DNA from: Collinsella sp.
GTDB lineage: Bacteria > Actinomycetota > Coriobacteriia > Coriobacteriales > Coriobacteriaceae
Length of the DNA: 64,000 nucleotides
Direction: 5' to 3'
NCBI GenBank assembly: GCA_019419525.1
Contig: DXZU01000033.1
Coordinates: 1 to 64,000 of the forward strand
The position numbers were made by a program, and so were the translations under genes. The first letter of the stretch is position 1; every line of letters begins with the position of its first letter. Below, in pieces: positions 42,418 to 51,163 of this stretch. The notes under the pieces are model-generated. The model worked only from the letters and a program-made list of their open reading frames with translations, made no database searches and was not told where the DNA came from.

Positions 42418-43044
42418 TTGCGAGCTCTTGCCATGAACGAGAGCCAGGCTGTCACGTACAAGACGCTCATAAAGGACGCCTCGTACGGTGAGGCGGGCCC
42501 CGACGAGAGGACCATCGCTGCGCACCTGGATCTCTTCAACAGGCTCAAGCTGACCGAGGACCTGTGCGGATGGGAGCCGCCCATGCGCTCGAAGGCTCGC
42601 GTTCGCGTGCGCCCCAAGCGCTACTTCTGCGACCCGTCATTTGCGGCGGCGTTGCTGGGGGCTACCCCTGAGCGGCTGCTTGGCGATATGCAAACGCTGG
42701 GGATGCTCTTTGAGAACCTCGTCCTGCGCGACGTGCGCGTGTTCCTTTCCACCTACGGCGGTGTCGACAACAGTGTCCATTATTTCCGAGATGAGAAGGG
42801 CCTTGAGGTCGATCTGATCGTTGAGCACGACGGGCGCTGGGGAGCCATTGAGGTCAAGCTGAGTGATGCGAAAGCAGACGATGGAGCGAGAAATCTCAAG
42901 GCGCTGGAGAGGAAAGTGCTCTCCAATCCTGCCGCCCAGAATGCCGCGCCGGCGTTTTTGGCGGTCGTGGTTGGAAAGGGGAGCATTGCCTACACACGCG
43001 ACGACGGCGTGGCGGTGATCCCCATGGCGGCACTTGGGGCGTAG
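42418..43044 (+). pseudogene. Truncated COG1373 ATPase (DUF4143 C-terminal part only)
   Basis: The readable 208 residues match the C-terminal half of AAA_14/DUF4143 proteins: LRALAMNESQAVTYKTLIKDA, then KRYFCDPSFAAALLG, GMLFENLVLRDVRVFL and the nuclease-like EVDLIVEHDGRWGAIEVKLSD. The N-terminal ATPase with Walker motifs (about 200 residues in the intact homolog at 48694-50016) is missing. The remnant begins right after the iterons, so an internal deletion is likely. TTG 42418 or ATG 42433 could start a residual product, without a clear ribosome site. Confidence 0.8.
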
Positions 43045-43086
43045 TGGTTTTGCGGGAGTGCCGTGCTTCCTTTACCGAAAACCCAT

Positions 43087-43115
43087 TTGGTAAACCCGGC
43101 GCCCGTGGGTAAAAT
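43087..43115 (+). promoter_or_regulatory. Predicted promoter of the antisense RNA candidate
   Basis: TTGGTA (43087-43092) and TAAAAT (43110-43115) are separated by 17 bases. No coding region follows on this strand before the terminator at about 43207. Confidence 0.55.
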
Positions 43116-43121
43116 AAGGTC

Positions 43122-43207
43122 GACGGTAGCCCAAGTGGTGAAGAGCTGGGCAGCGCCGTTGCTTGGATTAAGGGGTCATCGCCTTAGCGGCGTCGACCCC
43201 TCTTTTT
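43122..43207 (+). ncRNA. Candidate antisense RNA of a type I toxin-antitoxin locus
   Basis: A predicted transcript of about 85 nt runs from the promoter at 43087-43115 to an intrinsic terminator. The terminator has outer stem AGGGGTC/GACCCCT and inner stem CGCC/GGCG, followed by CTTTTT. Its last 24 bases are antisense to the 3' end of the small peptide gene on the other strand. The layout copies convergent type I systems such as the Fst/par locus. Confidence 0.5.
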
Positions 43208-43309
43208 AAGCTTCGTACGCTGCTTGAGTGCCTCGGTAAGTCCGATAAGCGCCGTGAGGAGCGAGACCAAAGCGGTCAGGAGCTTCACGAAATCAGTCAG
43301 ATCGGTCAT
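43184..43309 (-). CDS. 41-residue hydrophobic, basic-tailed peptide (candidate type I toxin)
   Basis: The peptide has a polar start (MTDLTDF), one hydrophobic stretch of about 20 residues (VKLLTALVSLLTALIGL), and a strongly basic tail rich in Lys and Arg. This layout is shared by Fst/Ldr- and holin-like type I toxins. GGGAGG lies 8 bases before the ATG. A possible promoter has -35 TTGTTA (43423-43418) and -10 TATTTA (43399-43394), giving a leader of about 80 nt. The convergent RNA overlaps its 3' end. Too short for safe homology; function is inference. Confidence 0.5.
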   Translation of the reverse strand: MTDLTDFVKLLTALVSLLTALIGLTEALKQRTKLKKRGRRR

Positions 43310-43630
43310 GGGCATCACCTCCCGTCGCATGGAGGGCGCTGCCCGGCACATGGAACTGCCGTCAACAATAACCAGTCTATCAAACTGCAGCCATAAATAC
43401 GAATATATGTTCGATAATAACAACGACGTGACCATTTCAAAGCGCAGCCTTACGCAAGGATGTCGGAAAGCTGCACTGTGCGATTTCATGTCCGCACGGA
43501 CACTTATCCTTACGGCAATGTAGCTGCCTGTGAAACAGGCGGCAGTTGACGGAGAAAGGCCCTCACCGCGCCAGACAAAAAGACGCCGTGTATCTCGGCT
43601 ATCGATACGACGAACTTTGCGCGTCAGATT

Positions 43631-44302
43631 GTGCTCGACTTCGAGTTTGCGCCGGTGTCAAGGCAGCGCCAGCGCCGCGGGTTGCGCAACGAGATTATCG
43701 AGGTCGGCGCGGTTAAGCTCGATAACCGCGGCAACGTGATGGGTGAGTTCTCGCAGTTTGTGCAGACGGAATATGCCGAAGGCGTTGCGTTCCCCGTTCG
43801 CGAGCTTACGGGGATATCGGCCGTGGACACTGCGATGGCCGATCCGCTCTACATGGTGATCAAAAGGCTCAGCGATTGGATCGGTCGCTACTCCGCCCAG
43901 GTGGTCTGTTGGAGCGGGGCGGATCGTCGACAGCTTTTGACTGAGTGCCAGGCAAAGCATATCGATCTTTCCGCATTTCCTACGGACTGGGCCGACCTGC
44001 AGGCGTTTTACACCTCGATCATGGACGTGGGTAGCCACGGGCGCGTCTCTTTGAGTGACGCGGCAACGTGGTTTGGCATCGAGTTCGACGAGTCGACGGG
44101 CCACGCCCATAGCGCCCTGGCCGATGCACGTGTAACCGCCAAGTTGCTCAAGCAGATGATGGAGGGGGACTATCGCGTGAGTCCGCATGCCCAGGAGATC
44201 CGCCAGCGGTGGGGGATGGGCGAGCGAGCGGAGACACGCCTTTCCAGCAAGTGCCCCGAGCTGAGCGATCTGTTGCTGAAGTTGAAGGCGGAGGGGAGAT
44301 AG
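43631..44302 (+). CDS. DEDDh 3'-5' exonuclease-like protein, start uncertain
   Basis: The readable 223 residues have Exo I (LDFEFAP with D and E), Exo II region (WSGADRRQLL) and Exo III DEDDh His/Asp (HAHSALADARVTAKLL), so the nuclease core is complete. The only ordinary start is GTG 43631, right at Exo I and without a ribosome site. In-frame sequence upstream (AIDTTNFARQIV) looks like natural protein back to a stop at 43547 but has no start. A second frame from GTG 43530 joins it at an A-run near 43577, so a frameshift is suspected. The 43310-43530 gap holds the toxin leader and no other gene. Confidence 0.75.
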   Translation: MLDFEFAPVSRQRQRRGLRNEIIEVGAVKLDNRGNVMGEFSQFVQTEYAEGVAFPVRELTGISAVDTAMADPLYMVIKRLSDWIGRYSAQVVCWSGADRRQLLTECQAKHIDLSAFPTDWADLQAFYTSIMDVGSHGRVSLSDAATWFGIEFDESTGHAHSALADARVTAKLLKQMMEGDYRVSPHAQEIRQRWGMGERAETRLSSKCPELSDLLLKLKAEGR

Positions 44303-44345
44303 GCGGCGTTGGCCGTCTGCATGGCGCGTGGCCTGTCGCGTATCG

Positions 44346-45581
44346 CTACTCTTCCTGCCGCTTGGCAGGCAGGATGTAGACGTTCTCGGCGTCCACGGCG
44401 ATCTGCGTGGGGCGGTTGTAGAGGGTGTCTACTTCCATTACGCTCTGCTTGAACGGTGCGACGTCAGGCGTCTTTGCCCGATGGAGCTTTTCGAGGAGTT
44501 TCTCGGATTGCCTGTCGTTGAACCTGCCGATGTCCTCTCCTGCACCCTCGAGTGCCTCGTCGATGAGCGTATGTTCGCCCACGGGGGTCTTTGCGATGGC
44601 GTGACCGAGCAATTTGCCCGCGGACGCGATGCCGCCCAGCAGTGCCGCATCGACGGTGTCGGCAGTTCCCGCCTCGAGGGCGTCGTAACACTCGGTGTAG
44701 AGCTCGCGATACGCAATCGAATCGGCCTCGATCTTCGCGGTGGCGTCCGCGAGCTTTGCGGGCTCGAAGTTCTGGGCGAGCATGGGTTCGAGGAACAGTG
44801 AGAACGCGTGGATGTAGGTGGCGAGCTGGCAGTCTTTGAGGTAGTCGAGCACCTTGTCGAGGCGTCTGCCTAAGCCGTCTCGCACCTCGATGAACCCTTT
44901 CTTTTTCAGATCCGCTTGCGCCTGCGAGCGGAAGAGTTCCATGTCCTGCGCGGACGACTGTTTGATGTCGAGCACCTTCATATGGGCGTTTGCCATGTAG
45001 GTGGCGTTGCCGTAGTTGAGGCCGTAACCGTTGAGGATGTCTGCGAGCGTCTTGAGGTTGCCACGCATGTTGGCCTTGTCGCGCTGACGCATGTACTCGA
45101 ACATCTCGTCGACGGACTCCTGGATGGAGTCGAGCTTTTGGTTTATCTGCGCGATTGCGGCTGCCATGAACAACGACGTCGGGTCGTAAGGCACTTGAGT
45201 GACGCTCGTGGCGATGTCGCCCTCGACTACGTGGAAGCGCGCCTGTCCAAAGCCCTTGACTGCGTCGCGGTAGCCCCCTGTGAGACCGCTGTCGTCCTTG
45301 AACGAGTTGAGTTTCGACGGATCGAGCGGGTTGCCAAATTTGTCAGTCGCCTGGAGCAACGTGGGTACGCTCACCGTGTTAGTGACGGTGCGAAACATCG
45401 AGGGGAGCGAGGCGAACGCCACGCCGAGCTGGGGAATTCGCTCGAGCGGCAGCTTGATGGCGCCGGAGATGTCCGCCCGCTCCTGGGTGAGCGCGAGGTG
45501 GATTTTGGTCGATGCGAGCTGTTTTGCCACGAGTTCCTCTCGGCCGCCGTCCGTTGAGGGTTTGATCTCGTTGTCTGCCAT
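44346..45581 (-). CDS. Uncharacterised 411-residue, mostly helical cytosolic protein
   Basis: I do not recognise this family. The product has no signal peptide and no clear membrane segment. It is rich in Ala, Leu, Asp and Lys, with a long predicted helical middle (IAQINQKLDSIQESVDEMFEYMRQRDKANMRGNLKTL). A Gly/Ala patch (AALLGGIASAGKLLGHAIAK) could insert in a membrane. The C-terminus ends in VDAENVYILPAKRQEE. ATG 45581 follows AAGGAG. It stands alone between an exonuclease gene and a surface protein gene in the accessory islet. Confidence 0.7.
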   Translation of the reverse strand: MADNEIKPSTDGGREELVAKQLASTKIHLALTQERADISGAIKLPLERIPQLGVAFASLPSMFRTVTNTVSVPTLLQATDKFGNPLDPSKLNSFKDDSGLTGGYRDAVKGFGQARFHVVEGDIATSVTQVPYDPTSLFMAAAIAQINQKLDSIQESVDEMFEYMRQRDKANMRGNLKTLADILNGYGLNYGNATYMANAHMKVLDIKQSSAQDMELFRSQAQADLKKKGFIEVRDGLGRRLDKVLDYLKDCQLATYIHAFSLFLEPMLAQNFEPAKLADATAKIEADSIAYRELYTECYDALEAGTADTVDAALLGGIASAGKLLGHAIAKTPVGEHTLIDEALEGAGEDIGRFNDRQSEKLLEKLHRAKTPDVAPFKQSVMEVDTLYNRPTQIAVDAENVYILPAKRQEE

Positions 45582-45763
45582 AGCGTGCTCCTTGTTTGCG
45601 TTGATCGCCGTGGGCATTATCTCATTGCTAGGTGGCTTGCCAGAGCGGGGTAGAGACCGAGCGTCTGGCAAAACTCGTTAACTGATTGCATTTCAGCGGA
45701 TTGGGTTGATTGCAAGAGAAGGACGGCTATCCATCTGCCCTTCCCAGTTGAGTTCGCTTTGAG

Positions 45764-47578
45764 CTACTGTTCGTGCCTATGCTGCTTGGGCTCAAGCCTT
45801 CTCGCTGCCGCGAAGCAGGCCGTGGCCGCCATGGCTAATGCGATGCTGGCCATCCAAGCGGAGTCGCCGGTTACGGCGAGCTTTAGTTCATCGGTTGTCG
45901 TGTGTCCCGACCTTTTTGTAGACGCCTCGTCGGCGTCCTTTTCAGGAGTGGCAGGATCACTTTTGTTGTCGCCGGGTGAATCTACATCGCTCTTGCCGCC
46001 CGCCTGCTCCCCTTGGGCCTTCCCCTCCACGGTGAAGGATGCATCGGTCGCCGTCCCGTCCTTCCAGACGGCCGTGACGGTGTGTCCGCCGGCGGCAAGC
46101 GTGTCCAGGTAGGCCGGCTTGAGCTCGATAATCGTGCTGCCCTTGGTTGCGGTGTAGTTCTCAGCGGAGGCCTCATTTCCGTCCACGAGGAGACGCGTGA
46201 ACTCATCGAGAGGACCGCTGAAGCGGAAGGTCAGACCGTTCTCGTTGCCCTTTGCATATGCCTGCCCGTTGCCCTTGGTGGCGGCATACAGCGGGGCGGT
46301 CACGTCGAAGGTGACGTTCTCCGCGTCGTCGACATCAAAGGTCCGGACGCCGGTCTTGCCGTTACGCTCGGCGTAGGCGGAGCTGTAGACGAAGGTCTCA
46401 TGACCCGCCTTGTCGAGGACCGCGAGGGCATGGATTTCAAACGAGCCCATCGAGAGCGACGTGGGGAACTCGATTTCGATATAGCCTCTTGCCGCATCGT
46501 AGCTGCAGCTCAACGTTTTACGGGCCTTTACAGAGTTCGGGTCCTCGACATAGCCGGGGTCGCCGAGAATCGGGGAGACAGACTTCACGCCGTCCGCGTC
46601 GCCTACATTGCAATAGATGCGGAGGAGCCCGCCGACAGGGACTCTCTTCGCGGAGATGGAAACGTTCGAGACCGTGGGCGGGTTCCGGTCGATCGCGCTG
46701 CCGGTCACCTCGAAGCACAGCTCGCTCGGGTCGGCAACCGAGAAAGTCGCGCCCGAGATGCCGTTGGCCCTGGCGTAGGAACTCTCGTACACATCGGTCT
46801 CGAACCCTAGGTCATCGGTGACCGAAAGGCCGATCAGCCTGTGCCTTCCGATCCTATTGCTGTCGAATGTGAGGTCGAACCCGTCGATAGACGAGCCTCC
46901 GTGATAATAGGCCGACGAAACGGAGCAGCCGTCGTCCTTATCCTCCCAGCCCCGCTGCAGTATGGGGGAAACGGAGCGAACGCCGTCCGGGTCCGCGACG
47001 GACCAAGAGATGTGGAAGTCGGCACCGGTCGCGACCTCCCTGCTCGAGAACGACACGGAGGACACGGTCGGCGGGTTCTGGTCCGCGGGCCCCTCGGTCA
47101 CCTCATAGACGAGGGGGCTGGTGGCGAAGGTCGGAGAGTTGAGTCCCTTCTCCTCGGCATACGCCGCGTCGTAGACATCGGTAACCCATCCAAGGCTATC
47201 GGTCACGCCGAGGCCGATGATCCGGTACCTGCAGGGCCGGTCGCTCGGGGAGGTGGGGATATCGAAGCCCGCGGTCGTGTCGCCGGTCGACCGGAAGGCG
47301 AGGCGGGAGCTGTTGCCCTGGTCCCCGTCATCGCTATCGACGACGACCTCGACTATCGGCGTGACTGACCGCACCCCATCGGGGTCGTCCACATCGTAGC
47401 CGACATGCAGCGTGGAGCCGGCCGTGACTGTCGTCGCGGATAACGTCACGTTGGAGATGCTGGGCGGGTTCGGGTCCGACGCAGCGAGGGCGGTTGAGGG
47501 CAAAGCTAGCGCTACGGCGGCGGACAGCGGGACGAGCAGGCTAAGCGCGAAGCGCCTGGAGAATTTCAAGGAGGTCAT
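45764..47578 (-). CDS. Sortase-anchored surface protein with three Ig-like repeats
   Basis: The 604-residue precursor has a signal peptide (residues 1-33, basic start then ALPSTALAA). Three related modules of about 135 residues follow, each opening with a variant of DPNPPSISNV and containing DPDGVRSVTPI. A linker rich in Asp, Lys and Ser comes next, and then the sorting signal LAVTG at about 567, a hydrophobic segment and a basic tail. LAXTG is the class E sortase motif of high-GC Gram-positives. Ligand unknown. No sortase gene is in the window. No ribosome site is obvious. Confidence 0.85.
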   Translation of the reverse strand: MTSLKFSRRFALSLLVPLSAAVALALPSTALAASDPNPPSISNVTLSATTVTAGSTLHVGYDVDDPDGVRSVTPIVEVVVDSDDGDQGNSSRLAFRSTGDTTAGFDIPTSPSDRPCRYRIIGLGVTDSLGWVTDVYDAAYAEEKGLNSPTFATSPLVYEVTEGPADQNPPTVSSVSFSSREVATGADFHISWSVADPDGVRSVSPILQRGWEDKDDGCSVSSAYYHGGSSIDGFDLTFDSNRIGRHRLIGLSVTDDLGFETDVYESSYARANGISGATFSVADPSELCFEVTGSAIDRNPPTVSNVSISAKRVPVGGLLRIYCNVGDADGVKSVSPILGDPGYVEDPNSVKARKTLSCSYDAARGYIEIEFPTSLSMGSFEIHALAVLDKAGHETFVYSSAYAERNGKTGVRTFDVDDAENVTFDVTAPLYAATKGNGQAYAKGNENGLTFRFSGPLDEFTRLLVDGNEASAENYTATKGSTIIELKPAYLDTLAAGGHTVTAVWKDGTATDASFTVEGKAQGEQAGGKSDVDSPGDNKSDPATPEKDADEASTKRSGHTTTDELKLAVTGDSAWMASIALAMAATACFAAARRLEPKQHRHEQ

Positions 47579-47959
47579 TGACGATGCCGATCTTCCATAA
47601 TTGTTGCAACGATACCAGTATATCTTTGGCCCACGCTAGCCTGATGTTCTTTCCGCGAACGGCTCGTTAGTTTAGAGACGGCGTATGGACGCCCGTCTCG
47701 TCCAAGTTTCTCGTAAGGGCGATTATGAGGGCATGAAGAGACTTTCTCGGAACAATCAATTGGGGATATCAAAGAAATGCTGGACGCCGCCCGATCGCTC
47801 AATGCCTTTGAGGCGAAATGCGGCGCATCGGCTACGTTGTTGAGATCATTTATCGAGCGATACGTCATTCCAGCCGAGGCCACCATCATGAGGCTTCTGT
47901 TCCTACGCCCCCGCAATCCCGCGGACCGCACTCAACAGCTCATACTCCCTCTGGCTCCA

Positions 47960-48325
47960 CTAGTACAGCTCGGCCGTGCGTACGGCGTCGCGACACAGGT
48001 CCAGAAACACCTCAGCTCCCTCGTAGAAGCACTCGCGGGCAAAGTCACCCGAGCCGCTTGCGACGCACGCGCCGTCGGCGAAGAGCTTCCAGTTGGACGG
48101 CTCGCGCGAGTCGTCTCCGAGCAGCTTGATCTGCAGAACATGTGGGTTGCCAGCAGCACAGAGCTCTTCCTCGAGCTTCTGTATGGTAAAGCGCATCTGG
48201 TGGGAGAGGCCGCTCTTCACCAAAGCCGAGGCGTAGCCATTTGGCTTATCCAGAAGATGCATTCGTTTTGGCTTGGCTGCCAGGTTGTGGAAGTTGCGCT
48301 CACTGCGCACAGAGAAATTGTCCAT
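47960..48325 (-). CDS. Hypothetical protein, 121 residues
   Basis: The product (MDNFSVRSERNFHNLAAKPKR at the start) is soluble, with no recognised domain; it contains SHQMRFTIQKLEEELCAAGNPHVLQIKLLGDDSREPSNW and two Cys near the C-terminus. AAAGGAG lies 5 bases before ATG 48325, which supports a real gene. It is followed by 381 bases (47579-47959) in which I see no convincing gene, only a short protein-like reading at 47777-47900. Confidence 0.6.
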   Translation of the reverse strand: MDNFSVRSERNFHNLAAKPKRMHLLDKPNGYASALVKSGLSHQMRFTIQKLEEELCAAGNPHVLQIKLLGDDSREPSNWKLFADGACVASGSGDFARECFYEGAEVFLDLCRDAVRTAELY

Positions 48326-48474
48326 ACGGACTCCTTTCATCGATGTTGGCAGGGCCACCGTGCCTCTTGGCCGGTTGGCGTCGGGATCGTGGAGCCAACT
48401 CTCTACCCCGACTCTGGATAAAACGCGCCCGCTCCCTGCGGGCAAGAGGAAGTCTATCAGCGCGCGCGGACACA

Positions 48475-48519
48475 AATCAAGCGCCGCCTGCGAAATGATG
48501 TGCAGACGGCGCTTGATTT
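48475..48519. terminator. Long hairpin between the small gene and the ATPase promoter
   Basis: AAATCAAGCGCCGCCTGC pairs with GCAGACGGCGCTTGATTT with one mismatch around a 9-base loop. It lies upstream of both divergent genes, so it may insulate them; it ends in TTTC rather than a T-run. Confidence 0.45.
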
Positions 48520-48543
48520 CGCCGGCTGCTGTTAGGCTTAAAT

Positions 48544-48660
48544 CCGAAAAAGTGTCGAAATATCCCGTGTAAAAGTACGGAAAAGTGTCGTAATACACAC
48601 TTCAAAAACTCGAAAAAGTGTCGAAATGAGCATCTAGCAACCACGGAAAAGTGTATCCTA
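48544..48660. repeat. Four phased iterons (about 33 bp) before the COG1373 ATPase gene
   Basis: GAAAAAGTGTCGAAAT and variants occur four times; GTGTC/GTGTA starts are at 48552, 48584, 48618 and 48651, a spacing of 32-34 bp or three helical turns. The last copy ends 34 bases before the ATPase start. Confidence 0.82.
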
Positions 48661-48693
48661 GTGCTAAAACAGCACGTAATAAGGGGTACGCTT

Positions 48694-50016
48694 ATGCTAC
48701 AGAGAAAAGCGAAAGCACAGTTTGAATCTTGGCTTGCCTCGTCGCCTAACAAGGCTCTTTTGGTCAAGGGCGCCCGACAGGTAGGAAAGTCATATTTGGT
48801 CAACGTCTTTGCAAGCGAATCGTTCGAAAATGTCGTGACGTTCGACCTTATCGCCGACGCGTCCGTGCGCGATTCGTTTTTGGCGGCAAAAAGCGCGGAT
48901 GACCTGCTTATGCGCATGTCTATTGCTGCAACGCAGCCGATGGTTGCGAACAAGACCGTTGTGGTTATCGACGAGGTGCAGCGATGCCCCAACGTAGTGA
49001 CGTTTATCAAATACCTGGTCCAGCGCGGCGACTTTCGATACATCCTTACCGGATCGCTCCTTGGCGTTGAGCTCGAGGGCATCGATTCCCTGCCGGTGGG
49101 GTATGTCGAGCAGGTCCAGATGTACCCGCTCGACTTTGAGGAGTTCTGCTGGGCAAGCGGCGTTGCTGCCGGAGCGTTTGACATGCTCAGGGGTTGTCTA
49201 AAGGACGAAAAGGAGCTCCCCGGCTATCTGTATGACCGCTTGCTCAATCTGTTCCATCAGTATGTGGTGGTGGGGGGCATGCCCGACGCGGTCAATTCCT
49301 TCTTGGCGACGCGCAATGTCGACGAGGTTCGAAACATCCATCGCGATCTTCACGCCCTGTATCGCGATGACATCGCAAAGTACGCTCCGCCTGAGCTACG
49401 CTTGGTTATTCGCGATATCTATGATCTGATTCCCAGCGAGGCCGGCTCCAAAAACAAGCGATTCAAACTGTCATCGATTAACGGTGTCAAACGTTTTTCG
49501 CAGGTGACAGATCATTTTCTCTGGCTATCGGAGGCGGGTGTCGCGCTTCCCGTGTATAACGTAGCGGCGCCCGTGGCACCCCTTTTATTGGGGGAGCAAC
49601 GAAATCTGTTCAAGCTGTTTTACTTGGACACCGGAATGCTCATGTCGTCGTATTCCAAAAGGGTCACCCAAGGAGTTTTTGATGGGGAGGCGGAAGACGC
49701 CTTTGGCATGAACATGGGGGCGGCGTTTGAGGGCTTCGTTGCCCAAGAGCTCAAAGCCCACGGATTCAGATTGCGCTACTTTACGTCTAAAAAAGTCGGC
49801 GAGCTCGATTTTGTGGAGGAGACGCTCGATGGGGAGGTCCTTGCCATCGAGGTCAAGTCGGGCAAGAGCTTTAAGTCCCATGCGGCGCTCGACAACGCGC
49901 TCGCGACGAAGGGCTACGGAATCGATCGCGCCCTGGTACTTGCGGAATGTAATCTTCACCGCGATGGTGACGTGCTGTATCTGCCCATCTTTATGGCAGG
50001 GCTTTTGGAGCCGTAA
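48694..50016 (+). CDS. COG1373 family ATPase (AAA_14 plus DUF4143)
   Basis: The 440-residue protein has Walker A GARQVGKS at residues 26-33 and Walker B VVVIDEVQ at 89-96. An LTGSLLG sensor region follows, and the C-terminal DUF4143 part has the nuclease-like pattern GELDFVEETLDGEVLAIEVKSGK. The family is widespread, often in accessory DNA, and its function is unresolved. AAGGGG precedes ATG 48694. Iterons upstream suggest it, or a partner, binds its own promoter. A truncated relative with a different iteron set lies at 42418-43044. Confidence 0.88.
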   Translation: MLQRKAKAQFESWLASSPNKALLVKGARQVGKSYLVNVFASESFENVVTFDLIADASVRDSFLAAKSADDLLMRMSIAATQPMVANKTVVVIDEVQRCPNVVTFIKYLVQRGDFRYILTGSLLGVELEGIDSLPVGYVEQVQMYPLDFEEFCWASGVAAGAFDMLRGCLKDEKELPGYLYDRLLNLFHQYVVVGGMPDAVNSFLATRNVDEVRNIHRDLHALYRDDIAKYAPPELRLVIRDIYDLIPSEAGSKNKRFKLSSINGVKRFSQVTDHFLWLSEAGVALPVYNVAAPVAPLLLGEQRNLFKLFYLDTGMLMSSYSKRVTQGVFDGEAEDAFGMNMGAAFEGFVAQELKAHGFRLRYFTSKKVGELDFVEETLDGEVLAIEVKSGKSFKSHAALDNALATKGYGIDRALVLAECNLHRDGDVLYLPIFMAGLLEP

Positions 50017-50053
50017 CATGCCGCCGGCTCTTCCGGCCCTCCCTTAACCCTCG

Positions 50054-51040
50054 CTACTCGTCGTCTCCGTCGTTGGGGTCGCCCTTGAGGGTGTTGATGT
50101 CCAGGTACTCGTCATCGTTCTCTTTTTGCTGGGTCTCCGACTCCGCTTGGGTGGGGCCGGAGAACAGACGGAATCCCTCAAACGCAATGACGCCGAGCAG
50201 GGCAATGACAATGGCGATAAAGGCAACCTTGACTGCCTGCGGAAATTCCGAGAAATGCAGTGCCTTTTCCTCGGCGTAATAATCGGCGAAGCGCTCTTCG
50301 CCCGTGCTTTTGGTATACGCCGGCGCGGACGCGGCCTCCGGGTCATATTCCGGTGCAGGCGTGGCAGCGTACGGATCGTTGAGATAATCGCTCGATGCGG
50401 TGCCATAATCCTCGGTCTCGATGCGATCGGTGCCAGCATAGCCATCGGAATAATCGGAATATGCCGCACCGCCCTCATAGTCCGCGGCGCTCGTGTTGGC
50501 GGCAAAAAGCGGGTTAACTGGAACGTCGAGCGCCGGCATGCCGGTAGAGGTCTCATCCAGATCGGCTGCAGCCCAGGAATCGTAGGCAACCTGATGGGCA
50601 ACGGGCTCATCGAGCCTTGTGACCGGAGACTTGCGTGCCGCAGGAACAGGCAACTGCTGGGCGCTGTACATAACGGTGCTGTCGGCCGATTTGTTCCGCG
50701 TCGCCGCAGCGAGAAATGCCGCCGTCTCGGACGGGTCGCTTGCGGGGCGGGGAGTGGGCGTGGGCGCCGAAATGGGTGCGGGCGTAGACGCGGGCGTCGA
50801 AACAGGCGGCTGCGCAGGAGTCGGCGCAGATGCGGGCTTAGGCGCAAGTGCGGAATTGGGGCTTGACGGGCGAACCCCACCGCCCATGAGTTCGTCGGCG
50901 GTCCACGGGCGATCATCCATCACGTCGTCAAGGCTCAGCGAAAACAGGTCGTCTTCACCCTCATCGAACATGCGGTGCACATGTCCACCAATTGCCGGAA
51001 TCAATCCGCGACCGGTGCATGATGCCTTGCTCAACGCCAT
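50054..51040 (-). CDS. Single-pass membrane protein with Pro/Ala-rich linker, function unknown
   Basis: The 328-residue product has a short N-terminal domain with FDEGEDDLFSLSLDDVMDDRPWTADELMGG. A low-complexity segment of Pro, Ala, Thr and Ser follows (about residues 75-125), then a Tyr/Asp-rich region. One membrane helix (VAFIAIVIALLGVIAFEGF) lies about 50 residues from the C-terminus, and the tail is acidic. No signal peptide is seen. ATG 51040 is chosen because it follows AAAGGGTGG. It converges with the COG1373 gene and is unrelated to purine genes by sequence. Confidence 0.7.
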   Translation of the reverse strand: MALSKASCTGRGLIPAIGGHVHRMFDEGEDDLFSLSLDDVMDDRPWTADELMGGGVRPSSPNSALAPKPASAPTPAQPPVSTPASTPAPISAPTPTPRPASDPSETAAFLAAATRNKSADSTVMYSAQQLPVPAARKSPVTRLDEPVAHQVAYDSWAAADLDETSTGMPALDVPVNPLFAANTSAADYEGGAAYSDYSDGYAGTDRIETEDYGTASSDYLNDPYAATPAPEYDPEAASAPAYTKSTGEERFADYYAEEKALHFSEFPQAVKVAFIAIVIALLGVIAFEGFRLFSGPTQAESETQQKENDDEYLDINTLKGDPNDGDDE

Positions 51041-51163
51041 TCTGTTCCACCCTTTCGAAATACTAATGACATCGATTATATGGAACTTTCCAAGCGGCTC
51101 GGTCTTGGATTCATGCTCTCCAGAACTCGCGCCCAAAAGGGGAGGGGCAATCTGGGCGAGTGC

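Noticed and set aside
47575..47931. 118-codon frame whose stop overlaps the start of the surface protein
   Set aside because: The overlap suggests coupling, but composition and lack of a ribosome site make it unlikely to be a gene.
47777..48421. Plus-strand frame of 214 codons after the surface protein
   Set aside because: The first 40 codons look protein-like, but the rest runs antisense to a better-supported gene and there is no ribosome site; perhaps a remnant.
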